A stretch of DNA of 24,932 nucleotides. Origin: Oscillospiraceae bacterium. GTDB lineage: Bacteria; Bacillota; Clostridia; Oscillospirales; Oscillospiraceae. Positions 1-7,414 of this stretch are shown here, one piece after another (the stretch's first letter is position 1; each line of letters starts with the position of its first letter). Location of the stretch: the NCBI GenBank assembly GCA_020025715.1, contig JAHHRQ010000025.1, positions 1 to 24,932 on the forward strand, written 5' to 3'. Under the pieces are notes generated by a model, which did not search any database, was not told the DNA's origin, and saw only the letters and a program-made list of their open reading frames with translations. A program made the translations under genes and the position numbers.

Positions 1-1487
1 GCAGGCTTCATTCCCTTTTCCTCAGCGTAGGACATAACGGCGGATGCCAGAGGATGCTCGGACTTGCTTTCAAGGGCTGCTGCAAAGCTTAAAAGCTTTT
101 CATCATTGAGGCCCTCAGCTGGAATAATATCGGTAACTTTAGGAGTACCGGCAGTGATAGTACCGGTCTTATCAAGAGCTACAACAGCGGCGCGTCCGGT
201 TTCCTCAAGGATTGCGGCGGTCTTAAACAAAACGCCGTTCTTTGCGCCCAGTCCGGAACCGACCATGATAGCAACAGGAGTTGCAAGACCAAGAGCACAG
301 GGGCAGGAAATAACAAGCACGGAAATTGCTCTGCCCAGAGCAAAATAAAGCTCCTCTCCCAAAAGCAGCCATACTATAAGTGTGACAAGTGCAATGCTGC
401 ACACGGTAGGAACAAAAATACCGGAAACCTTATCTGCAATCTTTGCAATAGGTGCTTTGGTTGCAGCGGCGTCGGAAACCATTTTTATAATCTGGCTGAG
501 AGTTGTATCTTCACCGACACGGGTAGCTTCGCATTTAATAAATCCGGCCTGATTTACAGTTGCAGCGGAAACCGTATCGCCTACAGTTTTATCAACAGGA
601 ATACTTTCACCGGTAAGTGCAGACTCATCAAATGCACTGCTGCCCTCCAGAATTACACCGTCAACAGGCACATTTTCACCGGGGCGGACAACAAATATAT
701 CGCCTTTCTTGACCTGCTCAATGGGAACAGACTGCTCAACACCGTCAATAATGATATTAGCGGTTTTAGGAGCCATTTTCATCAGGCCCTTAAGAGCATC
801 GGTGGTCTTGCCCTTGGATCTGGCTTCAAGCATCTTACCTACGGTAATAAGAGTGAGTATCATTGCAGAAGACTCAAAGTACAGGTTGTGCAGAGCGTGG
901 AAAGCCATGTCCAAATTTCCGTCCATCATGTACTGGCTCATTACGAACATCTCGTATAAACTCCATACAAAGCCGGAACCGGAACCGAGAGCAACAAGAG
1001 TATCCATATTGGGAGCTCTGTTGATTATGCCTTTAAATCCGCTTATAAAGAACTTCTGGTTAATTACCATTACAATAACAGTAAGAGTAATTTCTGCCAG
1101 CGCAATGGTCATGGGGTTTGCAGCCATTTTTTCAGGCAGGGGCCAGCCCCACATAACATGACCCATTGTGATGTACATAAGAACAAAAAGAAATCCCAGT
1201 GAAGAGAAAAGTCTTTTCTTCATTTTAGGGGTTTCGGTGTCTTTAAGTGCATCCTCATCGGCAGAAGCAGAGCTTGCCTGAGAATCTGCGCCTTTTACCT
1301 TACAGCCATATCCTGCATTGGTAACAGCTGCAATAACATCAGCGTCGGATGCAGTACCCTCAACGCCCATAGAGTTAGTCAGAAGACTTACGGATACAGA
1401 TGTAACACCTGAAACCGCAGCAACTGCTTTTTCAACTCTTGCCGAACATGCCGCACAGCTCATGCCGGTAACATTAAACTGTTTCAT
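1..1487 (-). CDS. copA: Copper-translocating P1B-type ATPase, 3' end cut off by window edge
   Basis: Heavy-metal P-type ATPase that uses ATP to export Cu(I) across the cytoplasmic membrane. The visible 495 residues begin with one heavy-metal-associated domain carrying GMSCAAC (Cys11 and Cys14). Predicted membrane helices follow, then the actuator-domain TGES (about 292-295), the transmembrane metal site CPC (395-397), the phosphorylation motif DKTGT (Asp439) and the P1B-specific His-Pro in SEHPL (478-479). The hinge motif GDGxND and the last two helices lie beyond base 1, so the gene is partial by truncation of the window, not by mutation. The ATG at 1485-1487 has a good AGGGAGG site just upstream. 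csoR ends 42 bp upstream on the same strand, so both are probably transcribed from the CsoR-controlled promoter at 1856-1884. The CPC motif and the CsoR partner favour Cu(I); Ag(I) is usually also a substrate in this family. Confidence 0.95.
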   Translation of the reverse strand, partial: MKQFNVTGMSCAACSARVEKAVAAVSGVTSVSVSLLTNSMGVEGTASDADVIAAVTNAGYGCKVKGADSQASSASADEDALKDTETPKMKKRLFSSLGFLFVLMYITMGHVMWGWPLPEKMAANPMTIALAEITLTVIVMVINQKFFISGFKGIINRAPNMDTLVALGSGSGFVWSLYEMFVMSQYMMDGNLDMAFHALHNLYFESSAMILTLITVGKMLEARSKGKTTDALKGLMKMAPKTANIIIDGVEQSVPIEQVKKGDIFVVRPGENVPVDGVILEGSSAFDESALTGESIPVDKTVGDTVSAATVNQAGFIKCEATRVGEDTTLSQIIKMVSDAAATKAPIAKIADKVSGIFVPTVCSIALVTLIVWLLLGEELYFALGRAISVLVISCPCALGLATPVAIMVGSGLGAKNGVLFKTAAILEETGRAAVVALDKTGTITAGTPKVTDIIPAEGLNDEKLLSFAAALESKSEHPLASAVMSYAEEKGMKP

Positions 1488-1529
1488 TATTAACCTCCCT
1501 TTGAAATTATAAAATATAATCCGGAGAGC

Positions 1530-1829
1530 TTATTTCATAAGCTTCTGGATAGTGGCAAGCAGCTCGTCCACTGTTTCTTCCTTACCTGCTTTTATATCAT
1601 TCACAACACAGCTTTTGATATGGCTTGCAAGCAGTTCCTTGCTGAAAGCATTAAGTGCAGCATTGGCAGCAGCCACCTGAGAAAGAATATCGGGACAGTA
1701 TGCGCTCTTTTCCAGCATACCTTTAATTCCTCTGATCTGTCCTTCAATTCTGTTAAGACGGTTCATCAGTTTCTTGTATTCCTCAGGACTTCTGACTTTT
1801 TTTCTCTCGCAGCAACAGTTTTCGTTCAT
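1530..1829 (-). CDS. csoR: CsoR-family copper-sensing transcriptional repressor
   Basis: All-helical DUF156/CsoR repressor of 99 residues, the usual family length. The copper ligand set is visible with the family spacing: Cys45, then His70 and Cys74 in the HIKSC stretch. The 25-residue Cys-to-His gap and the following x3-Cys match characterised Cu(I) sensors. This points to Cu(I) rather than nickel/cobalt (RcnR), formaldehyde (FrmR) or persulfide (CstR) sensing. The motif NRLNRIEGQIRGI (about 23-35) is the conserved DNA-binding first helix. An unusual N-terminal Cys triplet sits at residues 5-7. The ATG at 1827-1829 follows an AAAGGTGG site. Family members are DNA-bound without copper and release on Cu(I) binding. 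Here the gene is first in an operon with copA and appears autoregulated through the GC-centred operator directly upstream. Confidence 0.93.
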   Translation of the reverse strand: MNENCCCERKKVRSPEEYKKLMNRLNRIEGQIRGIKGMLEKSAYCPDILSQVAAANAALNAFSKELLASHIKSCVVNDIKAGKEETVDELLATIQKLMK

Positions 1830-1855
1830 ATTTACACCACCTTTTTTCTACGGCG

Positions 1856-1884
1856 ATTATATACCCCCCGGGGGTATATGTCAA
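1856..1884 (-). promoter_or_regulatory. csoR-copA promoter with CsoR operator filling the spacer
   Basis: Read on the minus strand, TTGACA (1879-1884) and TATAAT (1856-1861) are both perfect sigma-A consensus hexamers separated by exactly 17 bp. That spacer is TATACCCCCGGGGGGTA, a near-perfect GC-centred inverted repeat resembling known CsoR boxes (ATACCCC..GGGGTAT). A bound repressor would sit between the two hexamers and exclude RNA polymerase. The predicted transcript starts near 1849, giving a leader of about 20 nt before the csoR ATG. Confidence 0.88.
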
Positions 1885-1886
1885 GT

Positions 1887-1922
1887 ATAAAAAAATGCTG
1901 TACTCTTTTGAGTACAGCATTT
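1887..1922 (-). terminator. Intrinsic terminator of the rnf operon
   Basis: A perfect 13-bp stem (1893-1905 paired with 1910-1922) with a 4-nt loop lies 9 bp past the rnfB stop. On the minus strand it is followed by a run of T residues, as expected of a Rho-independent terminator. It insulates the highly active rnf operon from the copper promoter directly beyond it. Confidence 0.88.
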
Positions 1923-1931
1923 AAATTTAAC

Positions 1932-2726
1932 TTAGTCTTCGAACCAGTTGATGACGTGGCGGGGGCAGATATCTGCGCAGTGACCGCACTTGACGCACTT
2001 CTCGTGGTCAACAACAGGAAGGTTGTCAACCATGGTGATAGCGTCAGAAGGACACTCACGAACACACTTCTGGCAGGCGATACAGCCAAAGTCACAGATC
2101 TTCATGACCTTAGCACCCTTATCCTTGTTGGAGCAGGCGGTAATAACCTTCTGGCTTGCAGGGATAAGCTTGATAACGCTCTTGGGGCAGACATCGACAC
2201 ATGCGCCGCAGCCTACGCACTTGGAACGGTCAACCTTTGCAATACCGTCAACAATGTGCATTGCATCGAACTGGCAGACCTTGGTGCAGTTACCCATACC
2301 GATGCAGGCAAAGGTACAGGTCTTATTGCTCTTACCGCCGAAAATCATAGCGGCACGGCAGTCGATAGGACCGGAGTAGTTGAAGCGCTTTTCAGCATGG
2401 CCTTCAGAACCGGAGCACATAACCATGGCGACTTTTCTTTCGGAAGCACCGGCAGAAACACCCATGATCTTTGCAACCTTTTCAGCAGCCTCTGCACCAC
2501 CGGCAACGCAGCGGTCAGGAGGAGCTTCACCCTTGGCAACAGCAGCGGCATAACCGTCGCAGCCGGGGTAACCGCAGCCACCACAGTTTGCACCTGCAAG
2601 GCACTCTCTGATTGCTTCCTGCTTGGGGTCTACATCAACGTGGAAGATCTTAGCAGCGAAAGCCAGAATAGCACCGAACAGAGCGCCCAGGGCACCGAGA
2701 ACTAAAACAGCGTAAAGAATTAACAT
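1932..2726 (-). CDS. rnfB: Rnf complex subunit B, multi-iron-sulfur ferredoxin-oxidising subunit
   Basis: Electron-input subunit of the Rnf ferredoxin:NAD+ oxidoreductase, which pumps Na+ or H+. An N-terminal membrane anchor (about residues 2-25) is followed by a four-cysteine Fe-S domain (Cys48, 51, 56 and 73). Several ferredoxin-type CxxCxxCxxxC groups follow: Cys170/173/176/180, a group from Cys211 to Cys225, and Cys244/247/250/254. A further cysteine-rich segment lies around 137-151. This cluster-rich form is typical of clostridial RnfB. The ATG at 2724-2726 has an AGGAGG upstream. The gene is last in the six-gene operon, 15 bp after rnfA, and ends at a strong terminator. Family identity is clear; the exact number of clusters is inferred from cysteine spacing. 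Confidence 0.95.
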   Translation of the reverse strand: MLILYAVLVLGALGALFGAILAFAAKIFHVDVDPKQEAIRECLAGANCGGCGYPGCDGYAAAVAKGEAPPDRCVAGGAEAAEKVAKIMGVSAGASERKVAMVMCSGSEGHAEKRFNYSGPIDCRAAMIFGGKSNKTCTFACIGMGNCTKVCQFDAMHIVDGIAKVDRSKCVGCGACVDVCPKSVIKLIPASQKVITACSNKDKGAKVMKICDFGCIACQKCVRECPSDAITMVDNLPVVDHEKCVKCGHCADICPRHVINWFED

Positions 2727-2741
2727 ATCGTCTGGGCCTCC

Positions 2742-3332
2742 TTAAGAGAATATCTGCATACCGCTGAAGCCCATGAAGGCCAGAGCAAGCAGACCGGCGG
2801 AAACAAGGCAAATGGGGAAGCCCTCAAAGCACTTGGGGTACTCAGCAGTGTAGTCAACACGCTCACGAACACTTGCGAACAGAACGATAGCGAGCATGAA
2901 GCCGAGACCGCCGGTGATACCGTAAACGACAGACTCGATGAAGTTGTAGTTGTTCTGAACGTTCAGAAGAACAACACCGAGAACAGCGCAGTTAGTGGTT
3001 ATAAGAGGGAGGTAAATACCGAGTGCAGAGTACAGGGAGGGGATGGACTTTTTAAGGAACATCTCAACGAACTGAACCAGAGCGGCAATTACCAGAATGA
3101 AGGTAAGGGTCTGAAGGAATTTCAGGTTAAGTGCCATCAGAACATACTCATTTATAACCCAGCAGATTGCGGATGCAAGACCCATAACGAATACAACTGC
3201 AAGACCCATACCGGTAGCAGTCTCTACCTTGCTGGAGCAGCCAAGGAAGGGGCAGCAGCCGAGGAACTGAGAGAAAATGAAGTTGTTTATAAGGATAGCT
3301 CCTAAGGAGATGGAAATAATATTAGTTAACAT
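2742..3332 (-). CDS. rnfA: Rnf complex membrane subunit A
   Basis: Integral membrane protein of 196 residues, the standard RnfA/NqrE length, and strongly hydrophobic along most of its length. The N-terminal segment contains the conserved FLGCCPFLG stretch and a later segment contains LPLITTNCAVLG. These cysteine-bearing half-helices come from the internally duplicated RnfA/RnfE fold and are thought to hold an intramembrane Fe-S cluster between the two subunits. The start ATG shares one base with the rnfE stop (TAATG), indicating translational coupling. Na+ versus H+ specificity cannot be read from this subunit alone. Confidence 0.95.
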   Translation of the reverse strand: MLTNIISISLGAILINNFIFSQFLGCCPFLGCSSKVETATGMGLAVVFVMGLASAICWVINEYVLMALNLKFLQTLTFILVIAALVQFVEMFLKKSIPSLYSALGIYLPLITTNCAVLGVVLLNVQNNYNFIESVVYGITGGLGFMLAIVLFASVRERVDYTAEYPKCFEGFPICLVSAGLLALAFMGFSGMQIFS

Positions 3333-4036
3333 TATTCTTCTTCCTCCTTTTCAGCATTTTTAGCAGCAAGCTCTTTCATTTCTTTTTTCTTCTTGGATCT
3401 GGTGAGTGCAAACTGCATAACAGCAATGAGAACACCCAGAGTAAGGAAGCCGCCGAAAGGCAGGGTCAGGATGGAAGCACCGAAGTCAGCGGGGAAAAGC
3501 TGAATACCGGCACCGGTACCATCGAGGGTAAAACGGAAACCGTTGGCAATGTCAATAAGACCGCCGCCGAACTTACCGCTGCCCAGGAATTCTCTGACAA
3601 CACACATAACAATCAGAACCAGAGTGTAACCAAGGCCCTGGAATACACCATCAAAGAAAGAAGCACCGACAGAGTTCTTCTGGCAGAAAGCTTCAGCTCT
3701 GCCGATGATGATGCAGTTAACAACAATCAGAGGAATGAAAACACCCAGTGCGGCACTAAGTGCGGGAATGAAAGCCTGCAGCAGCAGGTCAACGATAGTA
3801 ACGAAACCTGCGATAATAACAACGAAGATAGCCAGACGGATTTCGTTAGGAATTATCTTACGGATTGCGGAAATCGCAACGTTACAACAAGTGAGAATGA
3901 TCAAAACGGAAAGGCCCATGCCCACACCGTTGAAGAGTGTGGTGGTAATTGCCATGGTGGCACACATACCAATGAGCTGAACCAAAACGGGGTTGTTGGT
4001 GATCAGGCCTTCCTTAAACTGCTTTTTAATATTCAT
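3332..4036 (-). CDS. rnfE: Rnf complex membrane subunit E
   Basis: RnfE/NqrD-type membrane subunit of 234 residues, paired with RnfA. The conserved segments LIGMCATMA and IPLIVVNCIIIGRAEAF are visible; their cysteines are the counterparts of the RnfA cysteines. The protein ends in a cytosolic-looking tail of alternating Lys and Glu (about residues 214-234, finishing EKEEEE) beyond the last hydrophobic segment. The rnfA start overlaps its stop by one base, and rnfG ends 14 bp upstream. The ATG at 4034-4036 follows a GGAGG-like site. Confidence 0.95.
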   Translation of the reverse strand: MNIKKQFKEGLITNNPVLVQLIGMCATMAITTTLFNGVGMGLSVLIILTCCNVAISAIRKIIPNEIRLAIFVVIIAGFVTIVDLLLQAFIPALSAALGVFIPLIVVNCIIIGRAEAFCQKNSVGASFFDGVFQGLGYTLVLIVMCVVREFLGSGKFGGGLIDIANGFRFTLDGTGAGIQLFPADFGASILTLPFGGFLTLGVLIAVMQFALTRSKKKKEMKELAAKNAEKEEEE

Positions 4037-4050
4037 ATAGCCTTACCTCC

Positions 4051-4593
4051 TTAACCCAAAGCTTCAACGGCTCTGATAGCCGTTCCGGTAGCGTTAGCAA
4101 CAGAACGGGAAGTGATGGTAGCACCGGCAAGAGCGTCTATATTACCGCCTGCCTTGGTGATAGCAACATTCTCATCCTCGCCAACGAACTGAGCACGCCA
4201 GTTAACACCGATTTCGGAGGTGCTGGCTGCGTTTGCACCAAGACCTGCGGTCTCAGCATGGGAGATGATGGAGATACCGGTGCACTTGTACTCATTGTCA
4301 ACACCGACAGCCATGGTCAGCTTGCTCTGAGCGCCGGAGAAGGTGGTGGTTACAACGTAACCGGCACCGTTAGTGCACTTGTTAATACTGTCAACAGTGG
4401 GGAAGCTCTCTTTGTCGAACTCAACTTCCTCATATCCGTCAGACTGAAGAACAGCTGCATAAGCCTTCTCGGTTCTGATGCGCTGCTGCTCCTGAATACG
4501 GTCGAAGGTGAGCTCGTTTACAACACCCAGAATGCCTGCTACGATTGCGCAGACGAGGCACAGTATCAGGGTAAGTTTCAGGATTTTATTCAT
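4051..4593 (-). CDS. rnfG: Rnf complex subunit G, covalent FMN-binding
   Basis: Single-helix anchored subunit (hydrophobic about residues 5-25) with an extracytoplasmic FMN-binding domain. The flavinylation motif is DALAGATIT, with Thr159 as the expected site of phosphoester-linked FMN, which is normally attached by the ApbE flavin transferase. No apbE lies in this window. The position before Gly-Ala-Thr is Ala rather than the more common Ser. The length of 180 residues is near the family norm. The start codon overlaps the rnfD stop as ATGA, and the ribosome site AAGGAGG lies inside the end of rnfD, so translation is coupled. Confidence 0.94.
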   Translation of the reverse strand: MNKILKLTLILCLVCAIVAGILGVVNELTFDRIQEQQRIRTEKAYAAVLQSDGYEEVEFDKESFPTVDSINKCTNGAGYVVTTTFSGAQSKLTMAVGVDNEYKCTGISIISHAETAGLGANAASTSEIGVNWRAQFVGEDENVAITKAGGNIDALAGATITSRSVANATGTAIRAVEALG

Positions 4594-5690
4594 CTTTTAG
4601 CCTCCTTTGCTGCTTTCTCTGCCCACTCGGCTTTCATTGCGGCAGTCTGAGCAGCCTTCTCAGCTTTAATGGCATTCTTCTCAGCCTTCTTCTGTGCCTT
4701 CTCAGCAGCAATATCCTCCTTGGATACGCCGAACTGGTGGCGATGGAAAGCCTTATCGATTGCCCATGCGCAGAGGTTCATGATCAGGATAGCGTAGGAA
4801 ACGCCTTCGGGGAAACCGCCGAAGTAACGGATAAGTACAGTGATAGCACCGCAGCCTACGCCGTAAAGGAGCTGACCGTTCAGGGTAACAGGGCTGGATG
4901 CGTAGTCGGTAGCCATGAAGAAAGCACCGAGCATCAGGCCGCCGGCCAGAACGTTATAAAGCATCCATTCTACATTGCTGAAGCCCTCACGGCCGAAGAT
5001 CAGGGTGAGCAGAGCAACAGTGCCGATGTAGGAAACGGGGATGCGCCAGGAAATAACCTTGCGTGCGATCAGGTAGATGCCGCCGATCAGAAGAGCCAGT
5101 GCACTGATTTCACCAATGCAGCCGGGAATCTTACCGATGAACATGCTTCCGAAATCGTAGTAGGAAGGCATAACGCCGGTATCATAAAGCTCAGCCAGAG
5201 GAGTTGCCATGGTAACTCCGTCCACAACACCCTTAAGGGAATTGGGGACAGCATAACGGCCCATGATAAGAGCGTAGGAAGCAAGCAGGAATGCACGACC
5301 GGCAAGAGCAGGGTTAAGGAAGTTCTTACCGATGCCGCCGTAGAGCTGCTTAACAACAACAATAGCGAAGAAGGAGCCTATTACAGGAACCCACAGAGGG
5401 GTAGTAGGAGGCAGGGTGCAGGCGAGCAGAACACCTGTTACGCAGGCGGACAGGTCGCCGATGGTGTTGGTCTTCTTCATGAGCTTTCTGTAAGCCCACT
5501 CGAAGAACACAGCAGAAGCAACGGAAATTGCAACTACTGCAAGGGGATATGCGCCGAACTGCCATACTGCAACAATAAGAGCAGGGATCAGGGCGATAAG
5601 CACATCAAGCATGATGCGCTGGGTGTCATTATTGGTTCTGACCTGTGGCTGGAAGGCCACGTCCAAAACTATTCTCTCTTTATTCTCCAT
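4590..5690 (-). CDS. rnfD: Rnf complex membrane subunit D, covalent FMN-binding
   Basis: Multi-span NqrB/RnfD-type membrane subunit. The flavinylation motif DGVTMAT is at 157-163, with Thr163 the expected FMN attachment site. Conserved stretches GKNFLNPALAGRAFL and MATDYASSPVT are present. After the last helix the protein carries a roughly 45-residue tail almost entirely of Ala, Lys and Glu (about 323-366), likely a charged cytosolic helix. The gene is coupled at both ends: TAATG with rnfC upstream and ATGA with rnfG downstream. Assignment to Rnf rather than Nqr follows from the RnfB and RnfC neighbours. Confidence 0.95.
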   Translation of the reverse strand: MENKERIVLDVAFQPQVRTNNDTQRIMLDVLIALIPALIVAVWQFGAYPLAVVAISVASAVFFEWAYRKLMKKTNTIGDLSACVTGVLLACTLPPTTPLWVPVIGSFFAIVVVKQLYGGIGKNFLNPALAGRAFLLASYALIMGRYAVPNSLKGVVDGVTMATPLAELYDTGVMPSYYDFGSMFIGKIPGCIGEISALALLIGGIYLIARKVISWRIPVSYIGTVALLTLIFGREGFSNVEWMLYNVLAGGLMLGAFFMATDYASSPVTLNGQLLYGVGCGAITVLIRYFGGFPEGVSYAILIMNLCAWAIDKAFHRHQFGVSKEDIAAEKAQKKAEKNAIKAEKAAQTAAMKAEWAEKAAKEAKR

Positions 5691-7054
5691 TATTTCTGAG
5701 CCTCCTTAGCTTCAGCCTCAGCCTTTGCCTTCTCGGCAGCAGCCTGAGCCTTTGCCTTCTCGACCTGAAGCATAACTTTAGTGGTCTTGAACGCATGGGT
5801 CAGGGGCATTCTGGCAGGGCAGTTGTAAGAACAGCTGCCGCACTCAAAGCAGTCTGTAATATGGTATTTTTCCATCATCTTGTAGTCTGCATTATGGTAG
5901 TACATGTACATAAATACAGGCTCCAGATTCATGGGGCATACAGTAATGCACTTACCGCAGCGGATGCAGGTGGGCTTCTCCACATGCTTGTCCTCTTCCT
6001 CAGTGAAGAACAGGACACCGGCAGTACCCTTAACAGTAGGAGCTGCAAAGTTGGTAGCGCAGATACCCATCATAGGTCCGCCCAGAACGATCTTGCGGGG
6101 AGTTCTGACGAAGCCGCCGCACTGTTCAGCCAGGTAGTCAAAAGGAGTACCTACACGAGTAAGACCGTTGACAGGAGCCTGAATTGCGCTGCCGCCGACG
6201 GTAACGATACGGTCAATAACGGGCTTGCCTTCGTAGCATGCCTGATAGATAGCATATGCGGTACGGGTGGAAACCACGTTGCATCCTACACCGGAGGGCA
6301 GACCGCCGGGCTTAACCTCACGGCCGGTAACGGCCTTGACCTGCATTTTCTCACCGCCCTGAGGGTACTTGACCTCTTCAGGTACGATTTCAATGCCGTA
6401 CTTTGCGGGGTTGAGAGAGCTGAGCAGGTTGATAGCGTCCTGCTTATTCTTCTCAATGCCGTAGTAAGCCTTGTCAACACAGCTGGCTATTCTTACAAGT
6501 TCAATACCCTTTAAAAGCTGTTCGGGGTAGTTGAGCATGGTAAGATGGTCGCCGTTTAAGTAAGGCTCACACTCTGCACCGTTGATAATCAGCTTATCGA
6601 CTTTGCCGATACCGCCTCTTATCTTGAATGCAGTGGGGAACATAGCGCCGCCCATACCGACGACGCCGGCTTCACGGATGCGCTCAAGAATAGCATCGGG
6701 ATTTTTCAGTTGCTCTTCGGTCAGAGGAGCCATGTCTTCGCAGGGAGTATCCTTGTAATCGTTTTCGATGACTATTGACATGATCATGTCGCCCAGAGGA
6801 TGGGGTCTGGGTTCAATAGCCACGACTTTACCGGATACGGAAGCGTGAACAGGCGCTGACACGGGTGCGGGATTTTCTCCGATCTTCTGACCCATCTTAA
6901 CGTAGTCGCCCACTTCTACCAGAGGCTTACAGGGGGCGCCGATATGCTGGATCAGCGGAATAATGACCTGCGGGGGCGGGGCAATTACAGTCATAGGAAC
7001 CTCAGGTGCCTTCATGTAATTAGGATGCACGCCGCCTTTGAACGTATGGGACAT
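5690..7054 (-). CDS. rnfC: Rnf complex subunit C, NADH-binding flavoprotein/Fe-S subunit
   Basis: Peripheral subunit that carries the NAD(H)/FMN site of Rnf. The N-terminal TFKGGVHP is a family hallmark. The glycine-rich GVVGMGGAMFPTAFK, related to the 51-kDa subunit of complex I, lies at about 131-144. Two ferredoxin groups, CIRCGKCITVC and CFECGSCSYNC, lie near 363-373 and 402-412. The last 25 residues are an Ala/Lys/Glu helix. I place the start at the ATG 7052-7054 (454 residues). The in-frame GTG nine bases upstream is part of the GAGGTGA ribosome site and so is unlikely to be the start. This is the first gene of the operon, order C-D-G-E-A-B. Confidence 0.94.
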   Translation of the reverse strand: MSHTFKGGVHPNYMKAPEVPMTVIAPPPQVIIPLIQHIGAPCKPLVEVGDYVKMGQKIGENPAPVSAPVHASVSGKVVAIEPRPHPLGDMIMSIVIENDYKDTPCEDMAPLTEEQLKNPDAILERIREAGVVGMGGAMFPTAFKIRGGIGKVDKLIINGAECEPYLNGDHLTMLNYPEQLLKGIELVRIASCVDKAYYGIEKNKQDAINLLSSLNPAKYGIEIVPEEVKYPQGGEKMQVKAVTGREVKPGGLPSGVGCNVVSTRTAYAIYQACYEGKPVIDRIVTVGGSAIQAPVNGLTRVGTPFDYLAEQCGGFVRTPRKIVLGGPMMGICATNFAAPTVKGTAGVLFFTEEEDKHVEKPTCIRCGKCITVCPMNLEPVFMYMYYHNADYKMMEKYHITDCFECGSCSYNCPARMPLTHAFKTTKVMLQVEKAKAQAAAEKAKAEAEAKEAQK

Positions 7055-7083
7055 AAACTTCACCTCATATTTATTCAGCTTGG

Positions 7084-7111
7084 ATTATTTTCGCATTAAA
7101 GTTTATCACAA
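7084..7111 (-). promoter_or_regulatory. Candidate rnf operon promoter
   Basis: On the minus strand, TTGTGA (7106-7111) and AATAAT (7084-7089) are separated by 16 bp. The -10 matches consensus at 5 of 6 positions and the -35 at 4 of 6. Transcription would start about 20 nt before the rnfC ribosome site. Other start points farther upstream in the AT-rich stretch are possible. Confidence 0.35.
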
Positions 7112-7168
7112 ACTTGCTGAAAATGCTACACAAAATAGCACTTTTTTCGTTATTTCTACGACAACTTA

Positions 7169-7195
7169 TTAACAATCTTGTTATTTTTGTAACAT
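7169..7195. promoter_or_regulatory. Cluster of Rex-like half-sites upstream of rnf
   Basis: TTAACAA (7169-7175), TTGTTA (7178-7183) and TAACAT (7190-7195) lie in sequence. The 18 bp at 7178-7195 fit the TTGTTA-N6-TAACAA outline of the NADH-sensing repressor Rex except for the last base, but the inner positions differ from the full consensus. Regulation of rnf by NADH/NAD+ would make sense; the match is too loose for a firm call. Confidence 0.25.
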
Positions 7196-7365
7196 TGGTA
7201 TATTTCTTACCATTTTTTACCATTTATATTTCATTTTTTATTTTTGCTGCTATTTTTATTTTATCATTTTTCGAGTTAGAGTGCGTTAACTGCTCTCTTT
7301 GGTAAAAAATGTATCCATTGTCCGAAATTTTTTTGTCCGTTTTTCAGAAATTTAATCCCAATCAA

Positions 7366-7406
7366 TACAAAAAGGCAGAACCGATTTTTTCTCGGCTCTG
7401 CCTTTT
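7366..7406 (-). terminator. Intrinsic terminator of the flavodiiron gene
   Basis: An inverted repeat pairs 7370-7384 with 7392-7406. On the minus-strand transcript the single mismatch becomes a G-U wobble, giving a continuous 15-bp stem, and it is followed by T residues. It begins 9 bp after the stop codon at 7415. Confidence 0.8.
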
Positions 7407-7414
7407 GTGCAATT

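Larger units (their letters stand above)
7055..7414. other. 360-bp intergenic region upstream of rnfC
   Basis: There is no convincing gene here. The plus strand is very T-rich from about 7114 to 7260. It contains the fprA terminator at its right end, a weak candidate rnf promoter near 7084-7111, and a cluster of TTAACAA/TTGTTA half-sites at 7169-7195. The 62-67-codon open frames crossing it have no ribosome sites and biased composition, and I do not believe them. Confidence 0.6.

Noticed and set aside
1620..2705. 361-codon open frame on the plus strand across rnfB and csoR
   Set aside because: It runs antisense to two certain genes, has no ribosome site, shows no domain, and crosses the copper promoter and a terminator.
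4737..5699. 320-codon plus-strand frame opposite rnfD
   Set aside because: It is antisense to a conserved membrane protein, with low-complexity polar translation and no start signal.
7114..7305. 63-codon hydrophobic frame in the rnf upstream region
   Set aside because: It reflects the T-rich composition of the strand (many Phe, Ile and Leu codons), with no ribosome site.
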